A stretch of DNA of 64,000 bases from Chitinophaga niastensis (GTDB lineage Bacteria > Bacteroidota > Bacteroidia > Chitinophagales > Chitinophagaceae), in the NCBI RefSeq assembly GCF_003014755.1, contig NZ_PYAW01000003.1, positions 186,001-250,000 of the forward strand, written 5' to 3'. Shown one piece after another: positions 18,220 through 27,841 of this stretch (the first letter of the stretch is position 1; every line of letters starts with the position of its first letter). Under the pieces are notes generated by a model. It made no database searches. It had not been told where the DNA came from and saw only the letters and a list, made by a program, of their open reading frames with translations. A program made the position numbers and the translations under genes.

Positions 18220-18978
18220 ATGAAAAATTTACATCGTTTTATATATTTATCGCTTGTAGTGTTGGCTGTAGCCTGCCGTCCTTATGAAGACAGGATCACA
18301 CCGGCAGATCCTAATGGTACAAAGCTGGACTTCACCGTAACACAAACACCGGGGCATGATAATGAAGTAACACTGGAGAGTAAAACAAAAGACGTCATTC
18401 CTTTCTGGGATTATGGCTTTGGTACTACTAAAGCTGCAAAAGCCGTTGTGATATTACCTTTTGCGGGAGATTTCTTCATTAAGTATGCTGCTTATGCCAC
18501 CGGAGGCCCAAAAACAGATTCCGTAAAAGTAACCGTATCCAAAAACGACCCGAACTATTTTGCCAGTCCTATGTGGAACTTACTGACCAATGGTGCTGCC
18601 GGGAAAACATGGGTATGGGCGGTGGATGTACCGGGCGGTTACTGCTTTGGCAATGGTTCCGGTGGCGCCCAAAAACCTGAGTGGTGGACGGTAGGCGCAG
18701 CAGGACTGAAAGACAAGGGAGTGATTGATGATGAAATGAAATTTGACCTGGATAGAAACGCCAACTTTGCCATCACACACAATGGCGTTACTACTAAGGG
18801 ATCATTTGCCATGGATACTTTAAATACAACGATAAAGATCAATAGTGCAGATATCAGCTGGGGGAATATGGTCACCTATAATATTATTAAGCTGAACGCA
18901 AATGAGTTGACGCTGGTACAGCAAGGTTCCGGCTGGCGCAATATCTGGATATTCAAGCGCAAAGGTTTTGTATTTTAA
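18220..18978 (+). CDS. SusE/F-position surface lipoprotein (probable glycan binder)
   Basis: The frame extends back into susD, but ATG 18220 gives a proper lipoprotein signal (MKNLHRFIYLSLVVLAVAC, Cys19) and starts 25 nt after the susD stop, so it is preferred. The 252-residue product has a PKD/Ig-like beta domain (about 35-110, ending TDSVKVTVS) and a C-terminal beta-rich aromatic domain (WTVGAAGLKDKG...GWRNIWIFKRKGF) like those of surface glycan-binding proteins. It is the last gene of the operon. No catalytic motif is seen; the binding role is inferred from position and architecture. Confidence 0.75.
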   Translation: MKNLHRFIYLSLVVLAVACRPYEDRITPADPNGTKLDFTVTQTPGHDNEVTLESKTKDVIPFWDYGFGTTKAAKAVVILPFAGDFFIKYAAYATGGPKTDSVKVTVSKNDPNYFASPMWNLLTNGAAGKTWVWAVDVPGGYCFGNGSGGAQKPEWWTVGAAGLKDKGVIDDEMKFDLDRNANFAITHNGVTTKGSFAMDTLNTTIKINSADISWGNMVTYNIIKLNANELTLVQQGSGWRNIWIFKRKGFVF

Positions 18979-18994
18979 AAATCCACTTATGTAC

Positions 18995-19019
18995 ACCGGC
19001 GGGGTTCTCCCTGCCGGGT
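18995..19019 (+). terminator. Hairpin after the GH31 locus
   Basis: ACCGGCGGGG and CCCTGCCGGGT pair around TTCT with one bulge, 17 nt after the last stop codon. The following tail GTTTATTA is only moderately T-rich. Confidence 0.55.
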
Positions 19020-19152
19020 TTATTATGAATTTGGGAAGATGATCAGTGCGGATATTAATATTTAAAGAGATGACTAACGCAAATGTATATACGTCACAGA
19101 TAATTATAAAATAACTCAGTATTAGTTAATGCTGTTTTGGTTGTTACCTGTT

Positions 19153-19183
19153 GCCGGTGCTTTTTAGCTCCGGCTATTTTTTT
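19153..19183 (+). terminator. Intrinsic terminator
   Basis: GCCGGTGCT and AGCTCCGGC pair across a TTTT loop with a single T-T mismatch, followed by TATTTTTTT. This is a canonical rho-independent form. The gap 18979-19332 otherwise holds only A/T-rich sequence and the other two hairpins listed. Confidence 0.75.
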
Positions 19184-19284
19184 ATGGGAATACCCGGCAA
19201 AGTATAGATTCTAAAAAATATTTATATATCATTTAAACCTTTATCAAATACACATATCTATTATTCCGATATAATAATAGTTAT

Positions 19285-19308
19285 AAGATCCGGCGCCGGA
19301 TCTTTTTT
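19285..19308 (+). terminator. Terminator-like palindrome immediately upstream of an ORF
   Basis: AAGATCCGGCGCCGGATCTT is a perfect 20-bp palindrome followed by TTTT, ending about 25 nt before ATG 19333. It could end upstream readthrough or act as an operator or leader hairpin for the barrel gene. Confidence 0.55.
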
Positions 19309-19332
19309 GCTGATTCACCTTCAATATTATGT

Positions 19333-20265
19333 ATGAGAGCTTTCTACCTATTCCTACTTCTGCTTACAACCATCAACATTTCTTTGTACGCGCAACAAGC
19401 CGGCAGTACTGCAATCGACACAGTTACACCTATGCAGGATGCTAATAACCAGGCACCCGCAGATAGCACCAGGCCGAGGGTAAGATCACACTTTACAGCA
19501 GGTGTACAATACCTGAGTGACAACGTATACACCGGTAGAAAAGATTCCAGCCATATCCCTTACCTGACCACTACAGTGGCTTATTATCATAAATCGGGAT
19601 TGTATGCGGAGGGAGCTGTTTCAATGTTGTCCGGTACGGATAATATGCGGGTTGATGCCGGGATATTATCTGCGGGTTATCTGTTTTCGCGTGGCAACTT
19701 TGACGGGGATATCAGTGCGTCTAAATATTTTTATAACAACCTGAGTCAGAATGTGCGGGCAGAAGTAAAAGGAGATATCCGGGCGAGTGGTTCCTATGAT
19801 TTTAATGAGATCATTACTGCCACAGTGGACGGTAACCTGACTTTCAGCTCAAAGAACGATTATGCTTTGAGGGGGGCCCTGGATCATATTTTTTACCTGC
19901 TGCAGGATCGTTTGCGGATAAACCCTACCCTATCGGCTAATGCAGGTACCCAACATTATTACGACGCTTATTATAATTTCCGTCACCTGAGCCACCCCCA
20001 TTCAAAAAAGGACAAAGCTAAACCTACCGTGATAGCGGATATGCAGCAAGCCTCACAGTTTAATATATTGGATTACGAGTTCAGCATGCCTGTTTCCTAT
20101 ACCATCCACAGGCACCTTACCTTATCATTTGAGCCCATCTATGCTATGCCTGTGCATCCAGCTGTTCTCATACTCACAACAGTTGCCAGCAATACTTCAA
20201 AAACACGTACAGAACCACTTAGCAATCAGTTCTACTGGTCCTTTGGTGTTACTTATAAATGGTAA
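19333..20265 (+). CDS. Uncharacterised outer-membrane beta-barrel protein
   Basis: The 310-residue protein has a signal peptide (MRAFYLFLLLLTTINISLYAQ), a short Thr/Pro/Asp-rich linker (about 22-50) and then alternating amphipathic strands to the end (YLTTTVAYYHKSGLYAEGAVSML, ...YWSFGVTYKW). It finishes with aromatic residues in the style of BAM-assembled barrels. No specific family is recognised; 12-14 strands would fit the length. It is monocistronic, between hairpins at 19285 and 20281. A porin-like or structural envelope role is all that can be said. Confidence 0.7.
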   Translation: MRAFYLFLLLLTTINISLYAQQAGSTAIDTVTPMQDANNQAPADSTRPRVRSHFTAGVQYLSDNVYTGRKDSSHIPYLTTTVAYYHKSGLYAEGAVSMLSGTDNMRVDAGILSAGYLFSRGNFDGDISASKYFYNNLSQNVRAEVKGDIRASGSYDFNEIITATVDGNLTFSSKNDYALRGALDHIFYLLQDRLRINPTLSANAGTQHYYDAYYNFRHLSHPHSKKDKAKPTVIADMQQASQFNILDYEFSMPVSYTIHRHLTLSFEPIYAMPVHPAVLILTTVASNTSKTRTEPLSNQFYWSFGVTYKW

Positions 20266-20280
20266 AAAACATTTTTCTTG

Positions 20281-20318
20281 AACAACAAAAGCCACCGTGA
20301 TAGGTGACTTTTGTTGTT
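20281..20318 (+). terminator. Intrinsic terminator-like hairpin
   Basis: AACAACAAAAG...CACC and GGTG...CTTTTGTTGTT form a roughly 16-bp stem with one mismatch and a 6-nt loop, ending in a T-rich arm. It follows the barrel gene by 15 nt. Confidence 0.7.
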
Positions 20319-20355
20319 ATTTGATTATCTTTCATGACTAACACAACGCTATGTC

Positions 20356-20901
20356 ATGGAAATAAAAGTTCTGACCGCACCAGGGCTGGATAACTCCGGT
20401 CCGGCGCACTGGCAAACCCTATGGGAGCAGTCTATACCGGGAACACAGCGGATTGAGCAGACCAACTGGGGAGCACCGGAATGTAAAGAATGGGTAACAC
20501 AAATGGAGAAGACAATAGCGCAGGCGGGGCCACAGGTGGTTATTGCAGCGCATAGTCTTGCTTGTATTGCCCTGGTACACTGGGCGCAACAAACCAAACT
20601 TACTATTACCGGGGCGTTGCTCGTAGCACCAGCTGATGCCGAAAGACCCGGATTCCCGGCCGGCCCGGTGGGTTTTGTGCCGGTCCCATTAGTGAAACTG
20701 CCGTTTAAAAGCATTATTGTAGCCAGTACCAATGATGATTATTGCTCCCTTGAAAGAGCTGCTTTTTTTGCCCGGCACTGGGGTAGCCGCTTTGTAAACG
20801 CCGGTGACAAAGGCCATATTAATGCAGGTTCCGGTTTGGGTGAATGGCCCGAAGGAAAAAATCTGCTGAAAGAACTGGTTCAAAACTGGCCTACGCTCTG
20901 A
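20356..20901 (+). CDS. RBBP9/YdeN-family serine hydrolase
   Basis: The 181-residue cytoplasmic alpha/beta hydrolase matches the RBBP9/YdeN family length. A nucleophile elbow AHSLAC (Ser about 69), a late acidic residue in STNDDYC (about 129-131) and a C-terminal His in GDKGHINAGSG (about 155) give the Ser-Asp-His set. The N-terminal LTAPGLDNSGPAHWQTLW is the usual start of this family. Substrates are unknown for most members; esterase activity is plausible. It stands alone between the barrel gene and the sigma-factor gene. Confidence 0.85.
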   Translation: MEIKVLTAPGLDNSGPAHWQTLWEQSIPGTQRIEQTNWGAPECKEWVTQMEKTIAQAGPQVVIAAHSLACIALVHWAQQTKLTITGALLVAPADAERPGFPAGPVGFVPVPLVKLPFKSIIVASTNDDYCSLERAAFFARHWGSRFVNAGDKGHINAGSGLGEWPEGKNLLKELVQNWPTL

Positions 20902-21115
20902 TCATCTCCTGCTTCGTTTAATCTGTAATTATTCCTTTTAAAAATACCTGATTACCCGCTTCTTTTTCATCCGCTTCTTTTTTCTTTTACAAACAAAAAA
21001 ACATATCTTGGTCGCTAAGAACCAAAACTAAATCGATTTTTAAGCGGGTACCGCAATACAATTAACATAAACATAAAGATCCACGGTATGGATACAAGAT
21101 GCCTTTGTACCTACC

Positions 21116-21147
21116 TTTGACTTCGCTTACTTAGTATTCTATTTTTG
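21116..21147 (+). promoter_or_regulatory. Strong Bacteroidota promoter TTTG-N20-TATTTTTG for the ECF sigma gene
   Basis: TTTG at 21116-21119 and TATTTTTG at 21140-21147 with a 20-nt spacer match the TTTG/TAnnTTTG consensus in both boxes. Transcription should begin near 21153, which rules out the in-frame GTG 21147 and supports ATG 21162 with a leader of about 9 nt. Confidence 0.75.
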
Positions 21148-21161
21148 TGAAAAGGGAGCTT

Positions 21162-21713
21162 ATGGCAGACAGTAAATTATGGGAAGAATTTCAAAGTGGC
21201 CACACGGCTGCGTTTGAGAGCATCTTTCACGCACATTGGGATAAGCTGATGCTGTATACCTGTAGCATTATTGCGGATGATGCCCTGGCAAAAGATGTAT
21301 TGCAGAATTTTTTTATTGAATTATGGGAAAAGCGTACTACGTTGCCGCTTCCCCGGGAAACCGGCGCCTTCCTGGTGTTTCTGCTCAAACTCCGCATCCT
21401 GAACGCCTTACGGAGTGAGGATATCAGGAGCCGTCATGAACATAATTTTGCAGCTTTGCTGCATGAGCACACCACCAATACCGTTGATCAGTTGCAGGTA
21501 AAAGAAATCTATGCGCAGCTGCATCAATATACCAACCTGTTACCACCACGTATCCGCCAGGTGTTTTATTTAAGTCGCTTTGAACACAAGACCATACCGG
21601 AAATAGCGGGCATTGTGGGCGCATCTGAACAAACCGTCAGGAATCAGCTTAATACCGCCAACAAGCGGCTCAAATTACAATTGAAATCGTCCTTTCTATC
21701 CTTCTTCCTATAA
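21162..21713 (+). CDS. ECF-type RNA polymerase sigma factor (FecI-like)
   Basis: The 183-residue protein has sigma region 2 (about 5-75: AFESIFHAHWDKLMLY, DALAKDVLQNFFIELWEKR) and region 4 (about 115-175: LPPRIRQVFYLSRFEHKTIPEIAGIVGASEQTVRNQL). It directs transcription of the locus that follows once released by the FecR protein encoded 112 nt downstream. The start was set by the promoter at 21116-21147. The following FecR, STN-bearing SusC, SusD and phosphodiesterase/phosphatase are the likely regulon. Confidence 0.92.
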   Translation: MADSKLWEEFQSGHTAAFESIFHAHWDKLMLYTCSIIADDALAKDVLQNFFIELWEKRTTLPLPRETGAFLVFLLKLRILNALRSEDIRSRHEHNFAALLHEHTTNTVDQLQVKEIYAQLHQYTNLLPPRIRQVFYLSRFEHKTIPEIAGIVGASEQTVRNQLNTANKRLKLQLKSSFLSFFL

Positions 21714-21733
21714 AATCCAATATTACCGAATTG

Positions 21734-21766
21734 TTAACTACACCACCGGAGTAGTTAAATGTTTTT
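21734..21766 (+). terminator. Hairpin with T-run between sigma and fecR
   Basis: TTAACTAC (21734-21741) and GTAGTTAA (21751-21758) pair, followed by ATGTTTTTTG. It may lower expression of the anti-sigma and transporter genes relative to the sigma gene; a weak terminator or attenuator. Confidence 0.5.
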
Positions 21767-21825
21767 TGAGATGTGACATTATACTGAAAGCAGCTAAATA
21801 GACTGCTGGTAAAACTGATTAATAA

Positions 21826-22767
21826 GTGGAGCAAACGGAATTAGATTGTCTGTTAAATAAATACAAGGCAGGTAAATGCAGCGAAGAAGAAATCATGCTG
21901 TTATTTATGGTGTTGGACCGGATAGCGGCCACCACAGCAACTGCCGGGCTTTCTGCAACATCACAGCTGGCTGTACAAAAGGCGGTATTTGCGCATGTAC
22001 ACACGGTACCTGTTACGAAGTGGCATTATATCCGCCGGTGGATGGCCGCCGCTATTATTTTGCCTGCCTGCATAGGTGGATACTGGTGGCAGCAACATTC
22101 CCATCGTAGCAAAGCACCGGCTATTACCTGGATCAAACTAAGTACCGGCGCACAGGAAATCAGGCATGTTCAGTTGCCCGATGGCACCCTGGCCTGGCTG
22201 AATGCCGCTTCCACACTGGAATACCCGCAACAATTTAATGGCAGCGAAAGGCTGGTAAAAGTAAACGGACAGGTATTTTTTGATGTACATCAGAACAGGG
22301 AACAACCATTTACCGTACAATCGGGTGAGCTCCGGGTAAATGTACTGGGTACCGCTTTCCTCATCAGGAATGTAGCCGGACAACCCACCAGGGTAGCTGT
22401 AGCCAGCGGAAAAGTACAGGTAACACATAATAAGAAGATACTGGGTACACTGCTACCCGCTGACCAACTAACGTACACGAATAAACGAACAACCATCAGT
22501 AAAACCGATACAACTGCCATCAGCTCCTGGACAAAAGGAGAGCTGATCATTAACAATGCCACACTTCAACAAGTATTATGGGAGCTGGAAACCTTTTATG
22601 GTGTTCAGTTTCATAGCAAATTCAACCTGGAGCAGGGACACTTGAACGTAAGCTTCAGTAACGGTATGTCACTACAAAACAAACTGGACATTATTGCCAC
22701 TATCAGCATAGCACCAAAAGTTCATTTCAGGGAAAAAGGGAAAGGGATATTCGAAGTATACCAGTAA
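21826..22767 (+). CDS. FecR-family anti-sigma factor / transmembrane signal transducer
   Basis: The 313-residue protein starts at GTG 21826; the N-terminal LLNKYKAGKCSEEEI is the normal beginning of these proteins, and no better in-frame ATG exists. A cytoplasmic sigma-binding segment (1-70) is followed by one membrane helix (about 70-88, AAAIILPACIGGYWW), the periplasmic FecR domain (about 105-205, LPDGTLAWLNAASTLEYPQ) and a C-terminal STN-like DUF4974 domain (about 235-313). It relays occupancy of the SusC STN domain to the sigma factor. Confidence 0.92.
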   Translation: MEQTELDCLLNKYKAGKCSEEEIMLLFMVLDRIAATTATAGLSATSQLAVQKAVFAHVHTVPVTKWHYIRRWMAAAIILPACIGGYWWQQHSHRSKAPAITWIKLSTGAQEIRHVQLPDGTLAWLNAASTLEYPQQFNGSERLVKVNGQVFFDVHQNREQPFTVQSGELRVNVLGTAFLIRNVAGQPTRVAVASGKVQVTHNKKILGTLLPADQLTYTNKRTTISKTDTTAISSWTKGELIINNATLQQVLWELETFYGVQFHSKFNLEQGHLNVSFSNGMSLQNKLDIIATISIAPKVHFREKGKGIFEVYQ

Positions 22768-22872
22768 AACAAAACCATAATAACTAACAACACGCGGAAA
22801 AATGCATAGGCTAATTCCGTACAGGGATTGTCATGCCCATTAACAAGCCATTTATTTTTAATACCAATAACT

Positions 22873-25800
22873 ATGCAATCAAATTTGCTACATCACTTCA
22901 GGTATCCAAAAAAAAGGATGAAGCCGCTGCTCGTGCTTTTGCTGGCAGCCGCACCATTTGCAGAAAGCTATTCTGCTTTCAGCCAGGCACTCAAACATAT
23001 TGTGCCGGGTATGGAAGTTAAAAGAGGTAGTCTTACCGCTGCTATCAGTACGCTTGAAAAGAAAGGAGCCGTAAAAATCTCTTTCGATCAACAGGCCATT
23101 GCTAACTTACAGGTAGAAAAAAATGCCTGGAAGAATGAAACAGTATCGCATATCTTATCCGATCTGTTAAACAATACCGGACTGCAATTTGAAGAAAGAC
23201 AAAACACGATCCTCATCTACCCTGCGGGTACTATCGCTCCTGTAAATGCAACAAGACAGGAACGCCAGGTTACCGGTAAGGTTAGTGATGCCAGTGGTCC
23301 GTTGATTGGCGCTGTAGTAGCGATCAAAGGAACTACCAAAGGCGGCATGACAGATACCAAAGGTAATTTCTCTATCAGCATCAACACCACCGGGGATATC
23401 CTGTTGAGCGTTTCCATGATTGGTTACAAAACACTGGAAGTTCCTTATACCGGAACGCCTGTGAATGTTACCCTGGAAATGAGCAGCAAAGAGCTGAGCC
23501 AGGTACTCGTGGTAGGTTATGGTACACAAAGTAAAACAAAGATCACCGGTGCTATTACCGATGTAAAACTGGATAAATTATCTTCCCGCTCTGTGAACAG
23601 TGTGGAAGACGCGTTACAGGGTAAAGCACCTGGCGTAGTGGTACAAAATCAGGGTGGTGATCCTACCTCTGCTCCCAAAGTATCTATCCGTGGTATAGGT
23701 GGCATCAATGGTGAAAACCCACTGTATGTAGTAGATGGTACTATTTATAATGGCCTGATCAACCCTGCCGATATTGAATCTATTTCTGTACTTAAAGATG
23801 GTGCAGCAGCTATTTACGGCGCCAGAGCTTCCGGTGGTGTGGTACTTATCACTACCAAAAAAGGGAAAGAGGGAAAAATGACGGTTAACATGGATGCCAA
23901 GTATGGCGCTCAGGAAGCGTGGAAAACATTGCCGGTGCTGAATGCAGCAGAGTTTAACGCTGTGATGAACCAGGCAGCTGACAATTCCGGGCAGCCAAGA
24001 AATGATGCCTATGATGCCACCAAGAACCCTGATGGAGCTATTACACGCACTAACTGGGTGAATGACATTCTCCGTAAAGGAAAAATACAGGAATATAATA
24101 TTGATGTTGCCGGTGGTAATGATAAATCAAAATACTTTATGGGCTTCGGTTATCGTAAGCAGGAAGGTATTCTGATCAACACCTACAATGAAAGATATAA
24201 CTTCCGTCTTAATTCAGATCATCAGTTCAAACCATGGCTGAAGATTGGTGAGAACCTGTCCTATGCCTATTCCAACGGGAACGGCGCCAATACAACCAGC
24301 GCCTACACAGGAGCACTGCTCACTGCTATGTATTATACGCCCAGTGTTACACCTTATCAGCCAGACGGTTCTTTCAGCGGATTACCACTGTCCTTTGCAG
24401 GTGCTTATGGTGATGTAATTAATCCTGTTGCTTATTTACAAAGACTGGACAACAAAACGCCTAAAAGTTTTTTACTCATCAATCCTTATGTAGAAATAAA
24501 ACTACCGGCCAACCTGTTATTCAGATCCAACCTGGCGATTAATAAAATATTTGAGAATAATAAGGAGTTTAGCTCCCGTGTACTGGAGATAGGAAAAATA
24601 TTTGATTACAATAGTCTCAAATTGTACAACAGCAACACAAATGATCTGCTGGCAGAACAGACATTGACCTACGATAAACAATTGGAAGATCACCATTTTA
24701 ATGCAATAGGTGGTTACAGCTACCAGCGCACACAACGGGACTTTTTCCAACTGTTGGTAACAGGTTTTAATGATGAGCGAAATGGATACCGTTATCCGCA
24801 GAATTCCAGCAACTATGATCCAAACAACACAAATGGTGGAAAAGATGTACAGGCAATGGAATCTTTCTTTGCCCGTGTTAACTACGATTACAAGGCAAAA
24901 TACCTGTTATCCTTATTGGGCCGTCGTGATGGTACTTCCTTAGTGGCTCCCCAAAACCGCAATCAGTTTTATTATTCTGCTTCTGCCGGTTGGGTAATGA
25001 CAAGCGAACAATTTGTTAAAAACTGGAATATAGAAGACATCCTGAGCTTCCTGAAATTCCGTGGCAGCTATGGTAAACTGGGCAACCTTGGCTCTTTAAC
25101 ATCCGACGCGGTAAACCCGGCACTGATGCCTACCAGCTCATACATGGGACAAACACCCAAAATTGCAAGCGGCTTTGCACAAAGAGCGCTGGCGAATCCA
25201 AACTTAACCTGGGCAGAATCCAATCAGCTGAACATTGGTATGGATGCAGGTCTTCTCAACAATCGCCTCTACCTGGTAGCTGATTATTTTGTTAAGAACA
25301 CCAATAAAATGTTGCGCCAGAAACCTCCTTTGAGCACAGATGGTGTGCCTGACGGTACCTGGATGAACGTGGGTAATGTAAGAGACAATGGTATTGAATT
25401 AGGATTAACCTATAACAGTAAAACTACCAGCGATTTTCAATACAGTGTGAGTGCTAACTTTGCCACTGTTACCAACAAACTGGTATCGCTTGGATTAGGA
25501 GATAAGGTACTGTCTACTTCTGATATTAACATCAGAAGCTCTATCACACCTATACGTACAGAAGAAGGACATCCGCTGTATTCCTACTATCTCGTAAAAA
25601 CCGCTGGTATTTTCCAGTCACAAAAAGAGATAGATGATTATACCTGGACCAACCCTCAAACAGGTGTTACCACTAAAATACAGCCTAACGCCAAACCTGG
25701 TGACATTAAATTTATCGACGCCAATCATGATGGTAAGATCAATAATGCCGACCGTCAGTTTATGGGAACTCCATTTCCGAAATTCACTTATGGATTCAGC

Positions 25801-26274
25801 TTTAATGCCAGTTACAAAGGTTTTGATATCAACGTATTTGCACAAGGTGTATATGGCAACAAATTATTTAATGGCGTGAAATATACCGGGCTGGCTCCAT
25901 TAGTTACCGGACAGGGATACAACCTGCTGGCAGACGTAAAAAATGCCTGGACACCGGAAAATACCAATACCAGCATTCCACGTGTAGCACTGGGTGATGC
26001 CAATGGTAACTTTGGTACTACTTCCGACTGGTACCTGGAAAATGGTTCTTATCTGCGTATTAAAAACGTAACACTGGGTTATACCTTACCTGATGCACTG
26101 GCCAAACGTGCTGGTCTGAATAAATTACGTGTATACATTACCGGTAACAACCTGCTCACCTTTACCAAATACAGTGGTATGGATCCTGAAGTAGGTACAG
26201 ATACCTACGGTATTGATCTGGGCCGCTATCCACAGGCCAGAGGCTTCCTGGTAGGACTGAATGTGAATTTCTAA
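22873..26274 (+). CDS. SusC-family TonB-dependent transporter with STN domain
   Basis: ATG 22873 gives about 1133 residues; the frame is open to 22828, and ATG 22918 would also leave a signal peptide (MKPLLVLLLAAAPF). After the signal come an STN domain (about 40-120, KRGSLTAAISTLEKKGAVKISFD), a carboxypeptidase-like domain (about 130-210), VVGYG, a plug (about 220-330, ISVLKDGAAAIYGARASGG) and the barrel ending LNVNF. The STN domain is the hallmark of transporters that signal through FecR, encoded 105 nt upstream. SusD follows after 20 nt. The downstream phosphodiesterase/phosphatase suggests a phosphate-ester ligand, which is an inference. Confidence 0.95.
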   Translation: MQSNLLHHFRYPKKRMKPLLVLLLAAAPFAESYSAFSQALKHIVPGMEVKRGSLTAAISTLEKKGAVKISFDQQAIANLQVEKNAWKNETVSHILSDLLNNTGLQFEERQNTILIYPAGTIAPVNATRQERQVTGKVSDASGPLIGAVVAIKGTTKGGMTDTKGNFSISINTTGDILLSVSMIGYKTLEVPYTGTPVNVTLEMSSKELSQVLVVGYGTQSKTKITGAITDVKLDKLSSRSVNSVEDALQGKAPGVVVQNQGGDPTSAPKVSIRGIGGINGENPLYVVDGTIYNGLINPADIESISVLKDGAAAIYGARASGGVVLITTKKGKEGKMTVNMDAKYGAQEAWKTLPVLNAAEFNAVMNQAADNSGQPRNDAYDATKNPDGAITRTNWVNDILRKGKIQEYNIDVAGGNDKSKYFMGFGYRKQEGILINTYNERYNFRLNSDHQFKPWLKIGENLSYAYSNGNGANTTSAYTGALLTAMYYTPSVTPYQPDGSFSGLPLSFAGAYGDVINPVAYLQRLDNKTPKSFLLINPYVEIKLPANLLFRSNLAINKIFENNKEFSSRVLEIGKIFDYNSLKLYNSNTNDLLAEQTLTYDKQLEDHHFNAIGGYSYQRTQRDFFQLLVTGFNDERNGYRYPQNSSNYDPNNTNGGKDVQAMESFFARVNYDYKAKYLLSLLGRRDGTSLVAPQNRNQFYYSASAGWVMTSEQFVKNWNIEDILSFLKFRGSYGKLGNLGSLTSDAVNPALMPTSSYMGQTPKIASGFAQRALANPNLTWAESNQLNIGMDAGLLNNRLYLVADYFVKNTNKMLRQKPPLSTDGVPDGTWMNVGNVRDNGIELGLTYNSKTTSDFQYSVSANFATVTNKLVSLGLGDKVLSTSDINIRSSITPIRTEEGHPLYSYYLVKTAGIFQSQKEIDDYTWTNPQTGVTTKIQPNAKPGDIKFIDANHDGKINNADRQFMGTPFPKFTYGFSFNASYKGFDINVFAQGVYGNKLFNGVKYTGLAPLVTGQGYNLLADVKNAWTPENTNTSIPRVALGDANGNFGTTSDWYLENGSYLRIKNVTLGYTLPDALAKRAGLNKLRVYITGNNLLTFTKYSGMDPEVGTDTYGIDLGRYPQARGFLVGLNVNF

Positions 26275-26294
26275 AACAATCAAGCGCACAAGAA

Positions 26295-27809
26295 ATGAAA
26301 AAGATCATAAACACACTTACCATTATAGCGGGCATGGCTGTTATTAGTGCCTGCAACAAAAAGCTGGATGTAGTTCCCGAAGGATCTCCCACTTTAGCTA
26401 ACTTCTGGAAAACGGATAAAGATGTAACCAGTGGTATAAATGCAGCTTACCAGCCTTTTGATGATGAAAACTTTTACGGCCGCGGATGTTTCTGGTTTAT
26501 CGACGCCAGTGATGACATGGTGGTTGGCCGTGGAAAACCAGAAGCAGAAAACATCAAAAATTTCAACCCTTCCTTTATAGGTGGCAGTTATACCGAAGGT
26601 CAGTGGTCGCTGCGCTACTATGTGATAAAGCGCGCCAATGATATCCTTCGCTACGCACCTGCGATCAAGATGGATGCAGCGTTAAAGCAACGTTACATGG
26701 GAGAAGCTTACTTTTTAAGTGGCCTCATGTACTTTCAGCTGGCGTATAACTATGGTGATGATCGCGCCGGAGTACCCATTGTAAACAAATACAATCCTAC
26801 TCCTGGTGAAGTAGTACCAAGGGCAAAGAATGTAAGCGAGAACTATGATTCAGTGATATCTGACCTGAAGCATGCAGCACAGTTGTTGCCTTACTTCGAT
26901 ACTTACAAACCGGAAGATTATGGTCATGCGCACAAAGCAGCAGCATTCGCCTATATCGCCAAAGCATATCTCTACAAAAAAGATTATGCCAATGCAGCAA
27001 GTTATGCCGATTCAGTTATCCTGAGTGGTAAAAACAAACTGCTGGATAATTTTGCAGATGTATTTACCATTGCTAATAACTGGACCGGAGAATATATCTG
27101 GTCTGCCTACAGCACTGCTGCCGGCACCGGTGGCTGGGGTAGTATCCTGCCTGGTGTAATGCTGGAAAACACTGGCTGGGGCAAGTACAATGGCTGGGGA
27201 TATTATATGCCTACCAAAGAACTATATGACGAATATGAGGCGGGAGATATCAGAAGAGAAGCATCTATTCTGAAGCCAGGTGATAAAGTGAAGTACTTTG
27301 GCGACACTATTGTATACAACTCCAAAAACAGTAAATCCGGTTACCAGTTCCGTAAATACATGGAGCCATTCGGTTATGCCAGTCCAATTGGTACTTATCT
27401 GAGTCCCAGTGGTGACCACCCTACTACCGCTTTAAATCCGCCATTGATCCGCTTTGCAGAAGTACTGTTGATCAAAGCTGAAGCGCTGCTGATGCAGGGG
27501 CAAAATGCTGATAAAGAAATCAACCAGGTGCGCCACCGTGCCGGACTTGCTCCGCTCACCAATGCTACCATGGTAAACCTGAAGCATGAAAGAAGATGTG
27601 AACTGGCAGGCGAATGGGCCGACCGTCATCGTGATCTCGTAAGATGGGGAGATGCACAGGCTGCCTATGCAAAACCATTGCACGGCGTTACCGGCGCGCA
27701 AATATGGCCTGCCCGTACTTTTGATCCTGCAGTAAACCATGTATGGCCTGTTCCGCAACGCGAAATTGATGCCAGCGGAGGAAGAATCGCTCAAAACCAG
27801 GGCTGGTAA
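26295..27809 (+). CDS. SusD-family lipoprotein
   Basis: The 504-residue lipoprotein has lipobox Cys20 (AVISAC-NKKLD). SusD signatures include NFWKTDKDVTSGINAAYQPF, YMGEAYFLSGLMYFQLAYNYGD and C-terminal RFAEVLLIKAEALLMQG plus NLKHERRCELAGEWADRHRDLVRWG. It is the surface partner of the SusC encoded 20 nt upstream. The next gene is separated by a 131-nt gap containing an inverted repeat, so the phosphatase may be expressed at a different level. Confidence 0.95.
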   Translation: MKKIINTLTIIAGMAVISACNKKLDVVPEGSPTLANFWKTDKDVTSGINAAYQPFDDENFYGRGCFWFIDASDDMVVGRGKPEAENIKNFNPSFIGGSYTEGQWSLRYYVIKRANDILRYAPAIKMDAALKQRYMGEAYFLSGLMYFQLAYNYGDDRAGVPIVNKYNPTPGEVVPRAKNVSENYDSVISDLKHAAQLLPYFDTYKPEDYGHAHKAAAFAYIAKAYLYKKDYANAASYADSVILSGKNKLLDNFADVFTIANNWTGEYIWSAYSTAAGTGGWGSILPGVMLENTGWGKYNGWGYYMPTKELYDEYEAGDIRREASILKPGDKVKYFGDTIVYNSKNSKSGYQFRKYMEPFGYASPIGTYLSPSGDHPTTALNPPLIRFAEVLLIKAEALLMQGQNADKEINQVRHRAGLAPLTNATMVNLKHERRCELAGEWADRHRDLVRWGDAQAAYAKPLHGVTGAQIWPARTFDPAVNHVWPVPQREIDASGGRIAQNQGW

Positions 27810-27841
27810 AAGTTACAGGGAATATTTTATACAAAAAAGAA

